Source: Solen grandis (taxonomy: Eukaryota; Mollusca; Bivalvia; Adapedonta; Solenidae). Taken from it: DNA of 64,000 nucleotides. Where the stretch lies: positions 62,941,593 through 63,005,592 of the forward strand of contig CM037777.1 of the NCBI GenBank assembly GCA_021229015.1, given 5' to 3'. The notes beneath the pieces were generated by a model that saw only the letters and a program-made list of their open reading frames with translations, ran no database searches and had not been told where the DNA came from. Each line of letters starts with the position of its first letter. Within the stretch, counting starts at the first letter, position 1. Shown here piece by piece: positions 37,601 through 51,600 of the stretch. Position numbers and translations under genes: made by a program.

Positions 37601-40600
37601 GTGATATTAACCCTTTCCCTAATATAGACTCATTTTGACGCACTCAATAGGTACCACATAAAGCCTGATCTGCAGAAAACCACAGTTAAACCTTACCAAA
37701 TTTAATTACAAAATCTTCATTTCCAGACCACTGAGGAGCAGCGAACAGCATAAAACCTGATCAGCCTGCGAGTTACTCGCAGGCTGATCTGGTTTTATGC
37801 TGTTCGCATAGGTCTTTTCATGGTGTCCTCTATGAGGGAAAGGGTTAAGAAAGTTTGGAAATCCTCTTATATGTTGGGTGATATTAAATGAAAACTATAT
37901 AGCTGTTATTCAGTGAAAATTTCTAAAATTATCGCTTGCCCTTCCTTGCACTTACTGAATTTGAGATGGTGAAATCAAGAAAAATGCAAAGAAATGTTCT
38001 TGTTTTTCACTCATCCTGCACTACTGTTTATTGGCCAGGACGAGTGAATTTTTACACCTCCTGTACTATCAAGGTCTCATTTTTGTGGTGGCTTGGAACT
38101 GGGGTTAAACTGGTCATATTACGCCATTTGCCTGAGTTATGATAAGATGAGGTGGCACTATATCTGTCCATATATACAGAGTCCTCATATGATGAAACAT
38201 TGTTGATGGGATGTTAAACCCACACAAGCTCAGGCTGCATTGGTCATTTTTCTGATAGTATAGTTAATGTTAAGGTAAGCCATCCATCATTAAACCATTT
38301 AGGGAAATTCTACGGTAAATACAAGCCTTTGTAGACTTAGAGCAAAATAGCCTATAATTCCAAGTCAGTGTATGCTTGCACCTACACGGAAGTGTTTTTT
38401 GTTTATTTGAGGACCATGATTATACTTTAATGATGGATGGATTACCTTAAGGAGTATTACACAACAAGCCACACAGAGATCCAGACTCTTGATAGTGACT
38501 GATCCTCCATCACATCTGGCAGAGGCTGGGTCTAGCAATCTGGTGTTGACAGGCTGCCAAGTTCTGTAGCAAAGGATATGATTTGCCATCATCAGACCAA
38601 CTTCATGTCTAATTCTCTCTCTCTCCCCCCACTCTCTGTTTCTTCTCTAGACACATCTGTTCTCTCTTCATTTCGTCTCTCTCTCTTTCTGCCTCTAGCT
38701 GTTTGCCTGTTGCTTAAAATTCCCTCCCTTTACTGAATTAAAAATTTCTCTCTCAGCTCAAAAGCCGCACTGCATCTTTTTCTCTGCCCCTTTCTTTCTT
38801 ACTCTTACTCTATGTGTCACCCACAGTGTCTCTCTTTTACCTCTGTTAATATTATAAATAATTTAAATATCAGTGACTATTCCCCCCCCCCCCCCCCAAA
38901 AAAAAAAAAAAAAAACAAAGAAGAAAAAAACAGGGAAAAAAAGTTTTATTTTCTAACCCATTTATCTGTGAACTCTAAGCAGGTTAATCTTAAACATTTA
39001 GACCAGTAGACCATCAAGTGTTTCTCTGTCTACTGTGAGACTCTCAGACTGTCTTTTAGTCTATGATTTTACCCTTTACATCATATAGACTCGTTTTGAC
39101 GCATTGGCAAACAGCACTGACCTAGATCAGACAGCTCTTGAGAGGATATGTCTGATTAGGGTTTTCTCTGTTTGCTCGTACAGTACTGTAGCTCAGATTC
39201 TACACAGCCTGTTGGGCAAAGAAAAAAAATTAAATTGATTAATATTCAATAAGTCATAAATAGGGCAATCAACAGGAGATATATGTTTTCCAGAAAATCT
39301 TTATGCACTCTAGGTATTTATGACTGTTTTAAGTAACTTGTCTCAATCACCAGTAGACGGACCATATGCAGGACGTGTTATTGTTCCTCTGTCTCATTTT
39401 CACTGTGGGATGGGTAATATTGGGAATTATTTATGTCGCCTGGCGTTGTTCAGCCTTGGACCTTGGTATTTATGGTTTTTATAGCAAAATTTATAGGGCA
39501 GTTGCACCTTTTCTGTTTTGAGCAATGAAACTTCATATTCATGGCTTGGTCAATTGCTCACAACAGTATCTAAATCAAAGCCATGCTTTTGTGTAAATAA
39601 GGTCAACCATTGACTACCTATCATCCCAGTGTAGTTCTTGGATAGCTTTTATACAGGCAATCTGAATATATCTGTGAACACTTGAATTAGGTTCTTGGGT
39701 CCCATTTTCCTAAGGTTTATGTTAAACAGAACTTTCCTTGCAGTGAAAATGTAATTATTTATAAAAGAGCCTAGTGGGGATTTTACAATGCAAATTGTCT
39801 CAGTCAAAAGTCTGTGTCATATTTGAGCTTGAAATAATTATTGAGCTGCTTTTATGTTTCAAAAGTGGTGAAAAAAGTTTGAGTCAGGGGCTGAAAAAAG
39901 GGTCAGTCAGGTTAGTGGAAACAAACAATTTTTTTCTCGCCCTGAGGGCTACCGGTAACTCAAGATTTAGCTGAATGATAGGAACTTACTCAAAATCTAG
40001 TTTATTGAGAGAGGGAATACCTCAAGATCTAAATAATCTCTCAGCCCCTTACCGCTGTGGGTTCGAATCCCAGTAGGGACTTTGGATTTTTCATGTGAGG
40101 AAGCCTTCCAGCTGGCTTGCGGTAGGCCGGTACCTCTGTGTACTCGGGGTCTTCCTCCACCTGTAATTAGCTGGACGTCGCTATATGATTGAAATACTAT
40201 CGCAGCGAGTATAAACCTCAATACAACAAGATCTAAATGAAGATCTTGCTTTTTGAGTAAGGGAATAAGTTATATTTTACAAAAATAATTTCCTTATGAT
40301 GGGGGGAAATACCTCAAGACATGACTCAGAATTTAGCTTTTTGGTGACCTTTAACCATTTACCTCATGAATATTTATGTACAGTTTCTGACTTCATGAAT
40401 ATTGATTAACTTAACATGAAATGGTATATAAAACTGGATTTTTCTTTGCTCAGTAGACTGTGTTGAATTTGAGCTACAATATCTGAGGAGTCCCAGGTTC
40501 TATAAGAGACTTCTCTGTTAAAATGAGTCTATGAAGTAAAGGGTTAAAGTGCTTGCTTCTATTCAGATTTCTTACTCATCTTGCACTTACTGCAACCTGA

Positions 40601-42646
40601 GCTGTCTGAAGTTGTTCATGAGTTTTGCACATACACAAAATTTTGTAATGAATAACCTGATCTGAACCCGAGAGATCCTGTGATGTTCCCAGCGTGTAAC
40701 TTATCCTCCCTTCTCCCTCACCCCCCTAGTGTGTGCAGTTTCAGCAGCTGTGCTGCATGATGATTGACTCGGTGTGAGTCTTGCTTTCTGTTACACACGA
40801 GCATTTGGGAGATGCATATCAGTTGTGCCCTCAACACTCACATAGTGTCTTCCCTATCCACTGCCTGTCTCACACCCCAGGTAGATATCTTAGAGAAGAT
40901 TGGAGGGAGGGGGGGGGGAGCTCATAGAAGCCAGTGTAACATCTGGTTTCCTTGGCAACAGTTTACATTTGCTATCTTTTTTTTTCTTTCTTTCTTTCTA
41001 TGTTCTGCCAGATGAAGATATGGGTGTAATAATTGCTCACCTTTGTGTTATGATACAGTGTTTGTGCCTGTTTTCAGTTGGCTCTGGATATTGCCAGCTC
41101 TTTGTTTACAGCCTTGAAAGTCTTCCCTTTGTTTGATGTGGAAATGATTTTGGTTGAAAAAGCTGTGTTTTGATGGGAATGTTTATTGGGAAAGAGCAGT
41201 ATTTGATCTCCTAAAGCCATTTAATTCAATAAATAGCAAAATAGAGGCATTGTTCTTCATTGAAATGTTTCCATTCAGCATAGACCTTATCATTGATGTC
41301 ACACACATAAGCACTGTAATTTGTTTGTTTGTTTTCTTGTTTGTTTTTTGTTTGTTTCTTGTGTTTTTTCCCTTGTAATTATAAGCTTCTGGGTTCTAGC
41401 AAGTAAAACCTGAATTGCAATTATTTACTCGGGAATTTTTAACAGGTTTGTGGAAGCTGTTGTGTGAAGATTTGATTATTTCGTTATTTTCTGCATCTTC
41501 ATGGCTTCTTTATCAGGAGCCATTCATAGGCACCTTTTTTCTCTGAAAACTTCATGCACTTTTCTCCAAATTTGCATCTTATTCCAGGATTTTTTTCCCC
41601 AATGATGGGGGAAAAAAAAGAAGAAATCTCCACATCATCTGAAAAAAAAAAGGCCTGATCCTTACAGGGTTTTATTAAATACATGGACCATAGTCCTTTG
41701 CCTTCAGGCCTTTCTTTCTGATGATAGGGAAGTGGCCTTTTAACCATACAGTTGAACCTGTATTAGCGGCCACCTCTATTAAGCGATCAACCTGCATTTA
41801 AAGGTCAATTTTAATATTACCAAATTAGCATTTTGTTATATATTTAACCTTTATTTAGCCGCCAGCTCTGTTAACCCTTTCCCTAATATAGACTCATTCT
41901 GACGCACTCAATAGGTACCACATAAAGCCTGATCTGCAGAAAACCACAGTTAAACCTTACCAAATTTAATTACAAAATCCTCATTTCCAGACCACTGAGG
42001 AGCAGCGAATAGCATAAAACCTGATCAGCCTGCGAGTTACTCGCAGGCTGATCTGGTTTTATGTTGTTCGCATAAGTCTTTTCATGGTTTCTTCTATGAG
42101 GGAAAAGGGTTAAGCAGTCATGTTCTCTTGTTCCCTGACTGACCGATTAAGACAGGTTTAACTGTATATTGAGAAGTAAAAACACAGTTTTCTCAAGTTT
42201 GGTGAAAGAAAAAAAATCCAGGGGTGAATAGCAATTTTGGGGAAAACTATATGAATTATAAGAAATTTTCAGAAGGGTAGGGGATACCTATGAAGGGCCC
42301 ATGATAAGGAAGGGGGATAAAAACCTATACCCCATGAAGTTATGACTTGATGAATATGAATTAGCTCAGCTTAAAATGGTATATGAAACAATGGATTTTT
42401 CTTGCTGTGCAGACTGTATAGAATCTGAGGTACAGTATTGTATGAGCGAACAGAGGTGACCCTGATCAGACAGCTGGAAGGAATTGTCTGATCTGGACTT
42501 TCTCTATCTACCAAGATGTCAGCACTCCATTATGAGATAGAGGGATAGTTAAAATGGCATTTTCTAACATTTCCTCCATTTCTTTATGTGTGTGTGTGGG
42601 GGCTATAGATTCATTATTGGAAATTTCTTGTGTCCATGATCTTTAC

Positions 42647-42677
<31 letters not shown>

Positions 42678-45600
42678 TTTTAATTAGCTGGGCATTGTTG
42701 TCAAACTGAAATACTGTCATGGCAACAGTAAATAACAAAACAAGATAAGGTCCTCAGTTAAAGATCAGACGTTTTGATCTTTCTGTGTTTGTTTATCAAA
42801 TTAGATCAGAAAGCGTGGGTGATTTTGTTTATTTGAAACAGTATGCCCACTCAGTAAATACAGCCGTAGGCACAAACAATACTTTTCATTCCTTCCCCAT
42901 TGTTATAAAGACAGTACACAATGCGTAGGCAAATTCCTGGAACCATTAGAAGGATATTAAGAGGCTAGTGATAGGCATTTCACGGTTTGATATTTGTTTG
43001 AGTGCCAGGAAAATTATAAGAAATGGGCATGTATATGACATTGAGCTGGCAAAATGATGTGGGCAATGTTTCAGGAAATTTTCAATCAGAAATTTTCTAG
43101 ATGTGAAAAGCAGGTTCCTTCTGTGATTGATTGAAAGAGGGTTTTAGTGTTTGAATCTAAGAGATAAATCTATGTGGAGTTTGGTTTCAATGATGGTAGT
43201 TAAGGCTCAATTTATGTATTGAATTTTTTTAGCACTTGGGAAGAAGGAACAAAATCCCCCCCCCCCCCTTTTTTTTGTTGTTTGTTGTTGAAAATGATAG
43301 AAAATGTAATACATACCCACTTATAGAAAGAAAATGATAACACACCACTGAAGAAAACATGAGCAATATCACACAAAGAAAATGTAAAGAAATATCATTC
43401 ATAGAAAATGTAAAGAGAATAGAAAATGCATTGTAGTACCACTCAGAAAATGCAGTAATATACAACTCATAGAAAATAAAAAGAATAAAAACTTATAGAA
43501 AATGTAAGATACCACTCACAGAAAATGTAAAAGATACCACTTAAAGAACAAAAAAAAATTCCTCATAGAAACATGAAAGAAAACAACACAAATAAAAACA
43601 AAGATACAATTTCAGTAATAAAAAGATACTAATTAATTATTGTTGTCCCATGTATTTTATGAGTAACAGATATTTGTCATGAATAACAGATATTTGTCAT
43701 ATGCTAAAGGTATGTTTTCTTTTTATTTACACTTGGCATGTCTCTTTCCAGGAACAATGACAGAGTGGCATTAAAGATAATCAAAAACATAGAGAAATAC
43801 AGAGAGGCTGCCAAGCTGGAAATAAATGTACTAGAAAAGTTAAAAGAAAAGGATCCAGAAGGCAAAAAGTAAGTACTGCACTTGTTATATATTGATAGAA
43901 TCACAGAGTACACTGTAAACTCCTTATAACGCTCCTCGGAACAACGCTGTATCCAATGTAATGTGGATGTCCATGAACCCCCTTTTGGGGGGGGGGGGGG
44001 GGGGGGGGATAGCAGCAATTTTCGTATTTTTCGTATGTATCATTCTATTGTAGCCGCCATTTTTGTTTACAAACAGCGGTTTTCGGTTATCCGCTGATTT
44101 ACTGATTTTACCGGTACAGTGTAAGCGGGTGGGTGGGGGATGGCTTTACTCGATATAGCATACATTATAAGTGGGGGGGGGGGGGGATTTTAACCTGAAA
44201 TAGCAATAACGCGGATTCACATAGAGCGCGGATCACCACCTTGGACCCCCAAACCCGCGTTATAAAGAGTTTACAGTGTAATTGCTTGTCTGTTAATAAG
44301 ACTGGTCCAAGAAGGGTTCATAATTTATCTCTTTATGAGGTCATTTGTTCAAAATTATACTGTATTGAATTGAAATTACTCTGTTTTATACCGTAATGGT
44401 TTGAAATTATTTTGTATTATACCTAAATGGCTTGAAATTATTCTGTATCATACCTTATTGGTTTGAAATTATTTTGTATCATATCTTACTGGTTTGGTTT
44501 AATTCAATATTGGTTTGAAATCAAATTGCTTGAAATTTGATTATACTGTATTGCTTCGAAATAATTTTAAATATTTATTGTATTGTTTTAATCAAATCTG
44601 ATACTGTGTTGCTTTGTAAGCAGATATTCTAATGTATTGCTTTGTAAACAAATCTTATATTGTATTGCTTTGTTGGAATCAAATTTTGTATAGCTTTGTA
44701 AGCAAATCTTTTACTTTTATATTGTATTGCTTTGAAAGTTGTGACAGTTAAAAATTTTTTTTTTTCTTTTTTTTTCTTTATTAGTAATATTAGAGGGGTA
44801 TGAATAATTTTTTGTAGGTAATTATTTCAACATTTCTTTTTTTACACGATGAGGAACTGATTGAGCTGTAGCTGTTAACCCTTTCCCTCATAGAGGACAC
44901 CATGAAAAGACTTATGCGAACAGCATAAAACCAGATCAGCCTGCGAGTAACTCGCAGGCTGATCAGGTTTTATGCTGTTCGCTGCTCCTTAGTGGTCTGG
45001 TAATGAGGATTTTACAATTAAATTTGGTAAGGTTTAACTGTGGTTTTCTGCAGATCAGGCTTTATGTGGTACCTATTTAGGGCGTCAAAATGAGTCTATT
45101 TGAGGGAAAGGGTTAACACGTTTTGTAGAAATTTCATAGGTTTTAACTATGATACCATGTGCCCCCTTTGGAAGGGATTTTGATGTTACGGTACAAGGTT
45201 AATGTATTTCCAGAGTTATTCAAGATGGTTTGACTGATACAGACATGGCTTATCAAACACATAAGATAAATAACACATCAGGAGTGTATGTATGTTACAG
45301 TATAGGATATATACAGTGGTTCACCACATACAGTTGAGATAGTCTCCTGAAAGGCTGCTTTGTTTTCCTCGCTAGCTTCTGCATCTGCTATAGATATTGA
45401 AGTCTCTGTTTCAGTCTTGTATTTAGCCTCACCTTCCTTTTATTTTGAAAACCCATTTCTTAATTTTATTCCCCACTCCCTCCCATTTCAAAAAAAGAAA
45501 AAAAAATGGAGAGAAATTCTACTATACTGATCAATGATCACTCTGTTTATTTAAGATATTTTATAACCAGCTTGATTATGCTGCAAAATCCAATATAACA

Positions 45601-48600
45601 TGTTTGGACCCTTATTTGCTTGTTTGCCTCATGAATATTCATATACAAATTCACAACTTGATGAATATCAGTTTACTTTAAATGACCGATGTCTAATTAT
45701 ATAACAAAATGGTTGTATTTTTTCTTGCTGTACAGACTGTTAGTATCATTAGTTACAATATCGTGTGAGCAAACAGAGGAGACAAAGTTCAATAAATTAA
45801 TATTTCAGATCATAAATTTGTTCATGAATATTCATGAGGTAAAGGGTTAATCAATTTCTTGATGCGTCTCATTGATGGTTTACACGTGTGACACCTGTGG
45901 TTTGTTTCAGGCTATGTGTACGCATGCTGGACTGGTTCGACTATCATGGCCACATGTGTCTAGCCTTTGACATTCTCGGTCTCAGTGTCTTTGATTTCTT
46001 GGTAAGTATTAAAGACTTCACCTTTTTCTTGTGGCTTAACAATGTGAAATTCCTATAATTATCACTTGCCTGGTCTAGCCCGTCCAAAGTTTGAGATAGA
46101 AAAATCAAGAAAATTACAAAGAAATGTTCTGGTTTTTCATTGCCCTAAAATGATTTCCACTGGCCGGGGCAATTGGAAAAGTAAAATTTTACAACCTTGT
46201 GGATATAGGGATTGTTTCACTTAACTTCATACAAACTTATTTATTTTAGTCAGTATGTTTTCGTATACATTTGACTTCACTTTATTGCAATCTAGGGTAT
46301 GTTTTTGTACTAATATAAATACCTCCACCTAATACTGTGGTGGGGTATACTGGAGGAAACTTTTTCGGAGGCATCCCCTTCGTGCTTCCAAAGTCAGACT
46401 AGACTAGAACTTTGTTTCTCGTAAAGCCAAATAAGAACATTGCGCCTTCCAGGGTTCAAACTCACAACCTTTTGTGTGGGTCGTCACATTGTCCTAGGAC
46501 AATTACATACATGCAAATAATTTTATAGAATTATTGGTAAATCATGGGGCATGGGCAGAGGAACAGGTTGCTTATTTGAGTAATTACTCTACTAAAAAAA
46601 TCCCATTTTATTTTCATATTGCTGATCAATGAAACTGTTTTAAAATTTTTGAGACTCAATTAGTCATGCTTTGCATGACATTACTGTAATCTACTGTTGT
46701 TCAAATTTGATATGACCCACTCATGTAAGATGATTGCTTACTCTCTTTATGAACATACTCTGTGATTTCTGGAAACTGATAGATGTAGGCAAGCTTCTCA
46801 CTGTCTTAAATGTGTTTAAGACATTGTAATATATATTCTGATTACTTAATTGATTTTAAAAAGGCATGGGACCTGCTAAATTACTCAATAATTTTACCGA
46901 TAACTGTTTATAATTTTAAAGATACTCAATTAAGTATTGAAAGAAAAGGAAAATGCTAAATTGACCAGTAAAGCTTTTGTCTGCCTTTGTTGGCCATCAA
47001 TTTAGTCATGATCCATTTGTTGGAATCTGCTTAAAGTTATAGCTTCCTAATCTTGTGTCTGTGCATAAGTGTTTATTTGACAAAGGCCTCTATAGTTTCA
47101 TGTTTGTATGTTTTGCAGAAAGACAACAATTACACTCCATATGAATTAGACCAGGTTCGGCATATATCATATCAACTGTGTTACGCAGTCCAGTGTAAGT
47201 ATGCGTGTTAACACATCCTGTGTTGTGTGCTGCACGGCTCTATACTGGGCATAAAAAATAAAATTCTGTGTTTTGGGCAACAGTCTCAAAAAATAAAGTA
47301 AGGATTGGGATTGGGTTTTATTTTTTTATTTTTTTTGTAGTGTCAAGTCATAATAGTGAATGAATCACGGAAAATGTCCGTCTCAAAATGGCTGCTAAAA
47401 ATGACCACTAAAAGCTTCAGGGTCGATGGGTTTTCGCTAGGTAGGGTCAGGTTGCCAGAAACACATAGTTGTTTTTTTAGGCCTTGGTCAGTACTAGGGA
47501 TATGTTTGTATTGATACAAAATGATTCATATTCAGTATATATGATATTTCCTTATGCCAAAAGTGGATAAAGAAGAGAATGTTGTCTTTATTTGTAACGT
47601 TCAACGTTAACATGACATGAGTTAAAAATTAGAAAAATGGATTTTGAATCTGTCCTATATATGATTTGATATAATGTGTCCCATCATTTGTTGGTTCCCA
47701 GCTAATGATAAAAATGTTCAAGTGAATCTGCCTGAAAATAATTCAATCATCTGACCCATGTATTAACTTGTTTTCTCTAGTTTGATTTATATCTTGTCCG
47801 ATACTAAGATGTTCGGTTCAAAATATCTAAAGAAATTAGAATATTGGTATTTGATAAATATTGCATACCTGTACAGAGCCCTAATGTCATATGATGTGTG
47901 GCATAGACTTTGCGTAAATTAAAACAGCTTATCTGTGTAGGTGCTTTATGCTTTTTCACATTAGAAGTGTGGCAGGAATGGTTCTTTGTTCTTTGAAACT
48001 ATTTCTTTCCTTAATGATATTGTGATTAAGGTAACTTTTTTATTTAAATTGGACACTTTTCTTTGACTTTCAGATAATTCAGGAGAAAGAAACAATACCA
48101 TGTTTATGCTTAACTTAACATCTTTTGAATAAATATATATGTAAGATAAAAGTAAATTTAAAGAAAATGAATTAATGTGGACTTTTTATATATCTGAAAG
48201 AATGTTTGACTTATGATTTATTTTCTGTTTTCTTTTCCAGTCCTTCATGAAAATCGTCTCACTCATACTGACCTTAAACCAGAAAATATTCTTTTTGTCA
48301 ACTCTGATTATGAAACTATATATAATTCAAAAAAGGTAAGTTGCCATAAAAAATATTGCATTGGCCTCTTATTTCACTGAGTTTTTATTACACCCCCAGA
48401 TACGAAGTATATGGGGGCTATATTGGAGCCATGTTTGTCTGGTCGGTCCATCTGTAGATGAGATTTGTCCACCCTATTTCTCGGCTACCTTTGGTCAGAT
48501 TTTAATCAAACTTTACTGATAGAACCAAGCCTTGTTGCACATATGTTGACACGTCTGATTCACTTGATTTTAAATGTTTTATGGCCCTCAGTTATATTTC

Positions 48601-51600
48601 TCAAGACTTTCCGACATGATTACAGTAACTGTGACAAAGCAGTATCTGGGGGTATTCATCATCTTCAATGATAATCTTGTTTTTGCTATATTAATGTTTC
48701 ATAAAACTGTAAATTTATTCATAATTTACCTGAATGTGTTACATGAGTATTCCCTCAGCTACGAAGCATATGAGGGCTACATAGGTGTCACATCCATCGG
48801 TCGTTAGATGAGATTTGTCCACGCTCTTTCTCAATTTTTGTACATTTTAAGCAGAGATACACAAATTTATAAGAATGTGAGACCAACTGCTTTGAAGGGT
48901 TAGGGAATGAGGGCAAACTCCAACACAACAACAGGTGGAGAAAGACCCTTGAGTGCACTAAGGCTCTGGGGTAGATCCACTGATTTACAGTCAGCCAGAA
49001 GAAGGCTTCCTTGCATTAAAAATCCAAGTGACTCTGGCAGGACTCGAACCCATAGCAGTAAGGGGCTAAGTAGTTGTAAATCAGCAATTATACCACTTGG
49101 TTATGGAGGCTCCTAAAAATAACAAGTTGGAGGAAACCTGGGAGTGAAGAAAGATACAGTAGGCATTAACCCTTTACAAATTCCAGACTTAATGAATATT
49201 AATGAACTGAACTTTAAATGGTACAAGAACAATGGATTCTTTTCTTTCCTATGCTGACAATGTAGAATCTGAACTATACTATTATTACATGAGCAAACAG
49301 AGAAGACCCTGATCAGACAGTTCTGGGAAGGATCTGTCAGATCTGAGCCTGCTTTGTTTGCTAAGTAGTCAACATGACTCTATACGACGTAACAGGTTAA
49401 CCTTCATTGTTTCTTTCCACACATAGTTTGGATACCTTCACTGCAGGGTCTGTGTTTATTTTATGGTTTGCCTGATAGAATGACCCTGGTTGCTTTGATC
49501 CAATAACCCAAGCCAGTTTTTCTAATTGTTGATAAACATTTATCTCTTTTGTGTACTGGATGTTTGTTGCTAAGGTATTGGGAAGCTTTCCATTTTCTTC
49601 CAGTTAGTAACATGTTTGTTTGGGGACTGGTTGCCAAGTTGTTAGGGTGTCTGTCTCATAATGGGAGGTTATGAGTTGGACACCCGGCTGTGACATAACA
49701 TACCAAAGGGTAGTTCCAGAATTGACTAATCTTGTGTAACGAAAATAATGTGACTGGGTGTAGTATCATGTCACTTATCTATGGCCATGATTTTTTCTGC
49801 CTATTTGTAGGGTCCAAATATCAGACCCATTCCCAGTGAAAATCATCTTTTTCCCCAATTGGCCAAAAAAATCAGATTTTTTTTAAGTCAGGTGTTTAGA
49901 TTATTATTTTTGTGAAAGATTAAGCCTCTTTAATCAAAATGTTAAAAATTCCCAATAAGGTGAAATATATGAATAATTATTCCCAGTTGGGGGCTTGGGT
50001 CCCTTTCCCAAATAAAGCAGAAAAACCCTTGTTGGCATGATATTACATTACAGTATGGCAGCAATATATCAGTCTAATTTTGACAAATGATGCAAACAAT
50101 GTCAATGTGAAGTTACGCAATGCAGGAATTTTGTGTTTTCTATCATATTTGTGATTTTTATTTGCATTGGTTAATGTATTGTTTGACTTTTTCTTGTGTC
50201 AATTCAAGAGTAGGCAGCAAGTGTGCATGTTAATTATGAAAATAATTCTACGTTTTTTTTTTTTTTTTTTTTTTCAGAAACGCAATGAAATGATTGTAAA
50301 AAACACGGATATCCGGTTAATAGACTTTGGCTCAGCAACGTTTGACCATGAGCATCACAGTACCATTGTGTCAACACGGCATTACAGGGCACCAGAAGTC
50401 ATCCTAGGTAAGTACCAGATGGTTCCCCTTATCTCTCCAGCAATAAGCATTAAGAGTCAATCCAATGCTGGTATGTACCTTTGAGTTATAAAAGTAACAT
50501 AACCAGATAACTGGGCTTTTAGTTTGATCTGGCTTGTAAATGGTCTGAGACAGTATAGAGTTCATAGGAAGGAACCATCAGGTAGTAGAAAAATTATTAT
50601 TTCGTCATTGATGATACAAAATGGTACTCCCAAAGTCGTAAAAAATGCTACTGATATAGCTCTCATGCTTGGCACTCAGCATATAAGGGTAGTTCCTGGA
50701 CTGGTTAGCCCAGTGTCAGGATAATGCGACATGTCTATGGCGTGATACTGCAGTGTGGCAGCACTATATCTGTCTCAATTAGACATTGTCGCCAAATGAC
50801 TGAAATACAAACAAAATGATGTTCTATTCTCTCTTAATCTGATTTGGAAAAACTTCATTGGCAGGAACCATCATTAAACACAGTAGGAGAACAATTCTGT
50901 TATATCATTCTCCAGATTTTCCACAACTCAAAATGCTGAAACTTCCACAACTCTCTAATATATCAACATAGAGATAACACGGTTCCCACTGAGTTTTGAA
51001 ACTTGGGGTTCAGTTGCTGTGTTTCCTAACTTTGTGCCCCTTTATATTGAGTGCCTACAATCTTGTGGGTACATGGCTAGAATCCTTGACAAGGGGTTAT
51101 TTGGAATGCTGAATAAAACATTTCATAGGTATGTTTCCATTCAGTGTGTTCTGCCAGGATTTTTATTTTGATTTCTCCCAAATTTCATAATTGTAGTGAT
51201 ACATAACTTAAGAATATTTGCATTGAGGAAAAGTGTGGTTGAACAAGGCCATGACTTTCTTGTGATTTTGGTGAACAAGGCACTATACTTAGATATAACC
51301 AGATATAACCTTGGCACTTGCATGGTCTTTGTCTAGAGCACTAACAGAAGGTGGGTATAATGCACAGATATACACCCATGTGAGTGGTTTACTGCCTGAT
51401 GTTTCCATAAATATCACCCTTTGTTAACCTGCAGATATTTATCAAGTGAAGGGTATATATTTATAATGAGAAAATTAAGATGGTGGCAGGTTTTGTGTTG
51501 TGTATTTTATCGTAAACCTGTTTTTTGGTGGGGCTTCGGCCAATGTGGCATCAAAATGCAGAAGTATGGTTCAAGTTAGAGTACAGGTAGCTAGAGATAA

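Noticed and set aside
40057..40075. Possible tRNA gene (perfect box B)
   Set aside because: No cloverleaf or acceptor stem forms; the sequence recurs inverted at 49040 as part of a SINE. The same holds for 29150, 21885 and 23999.
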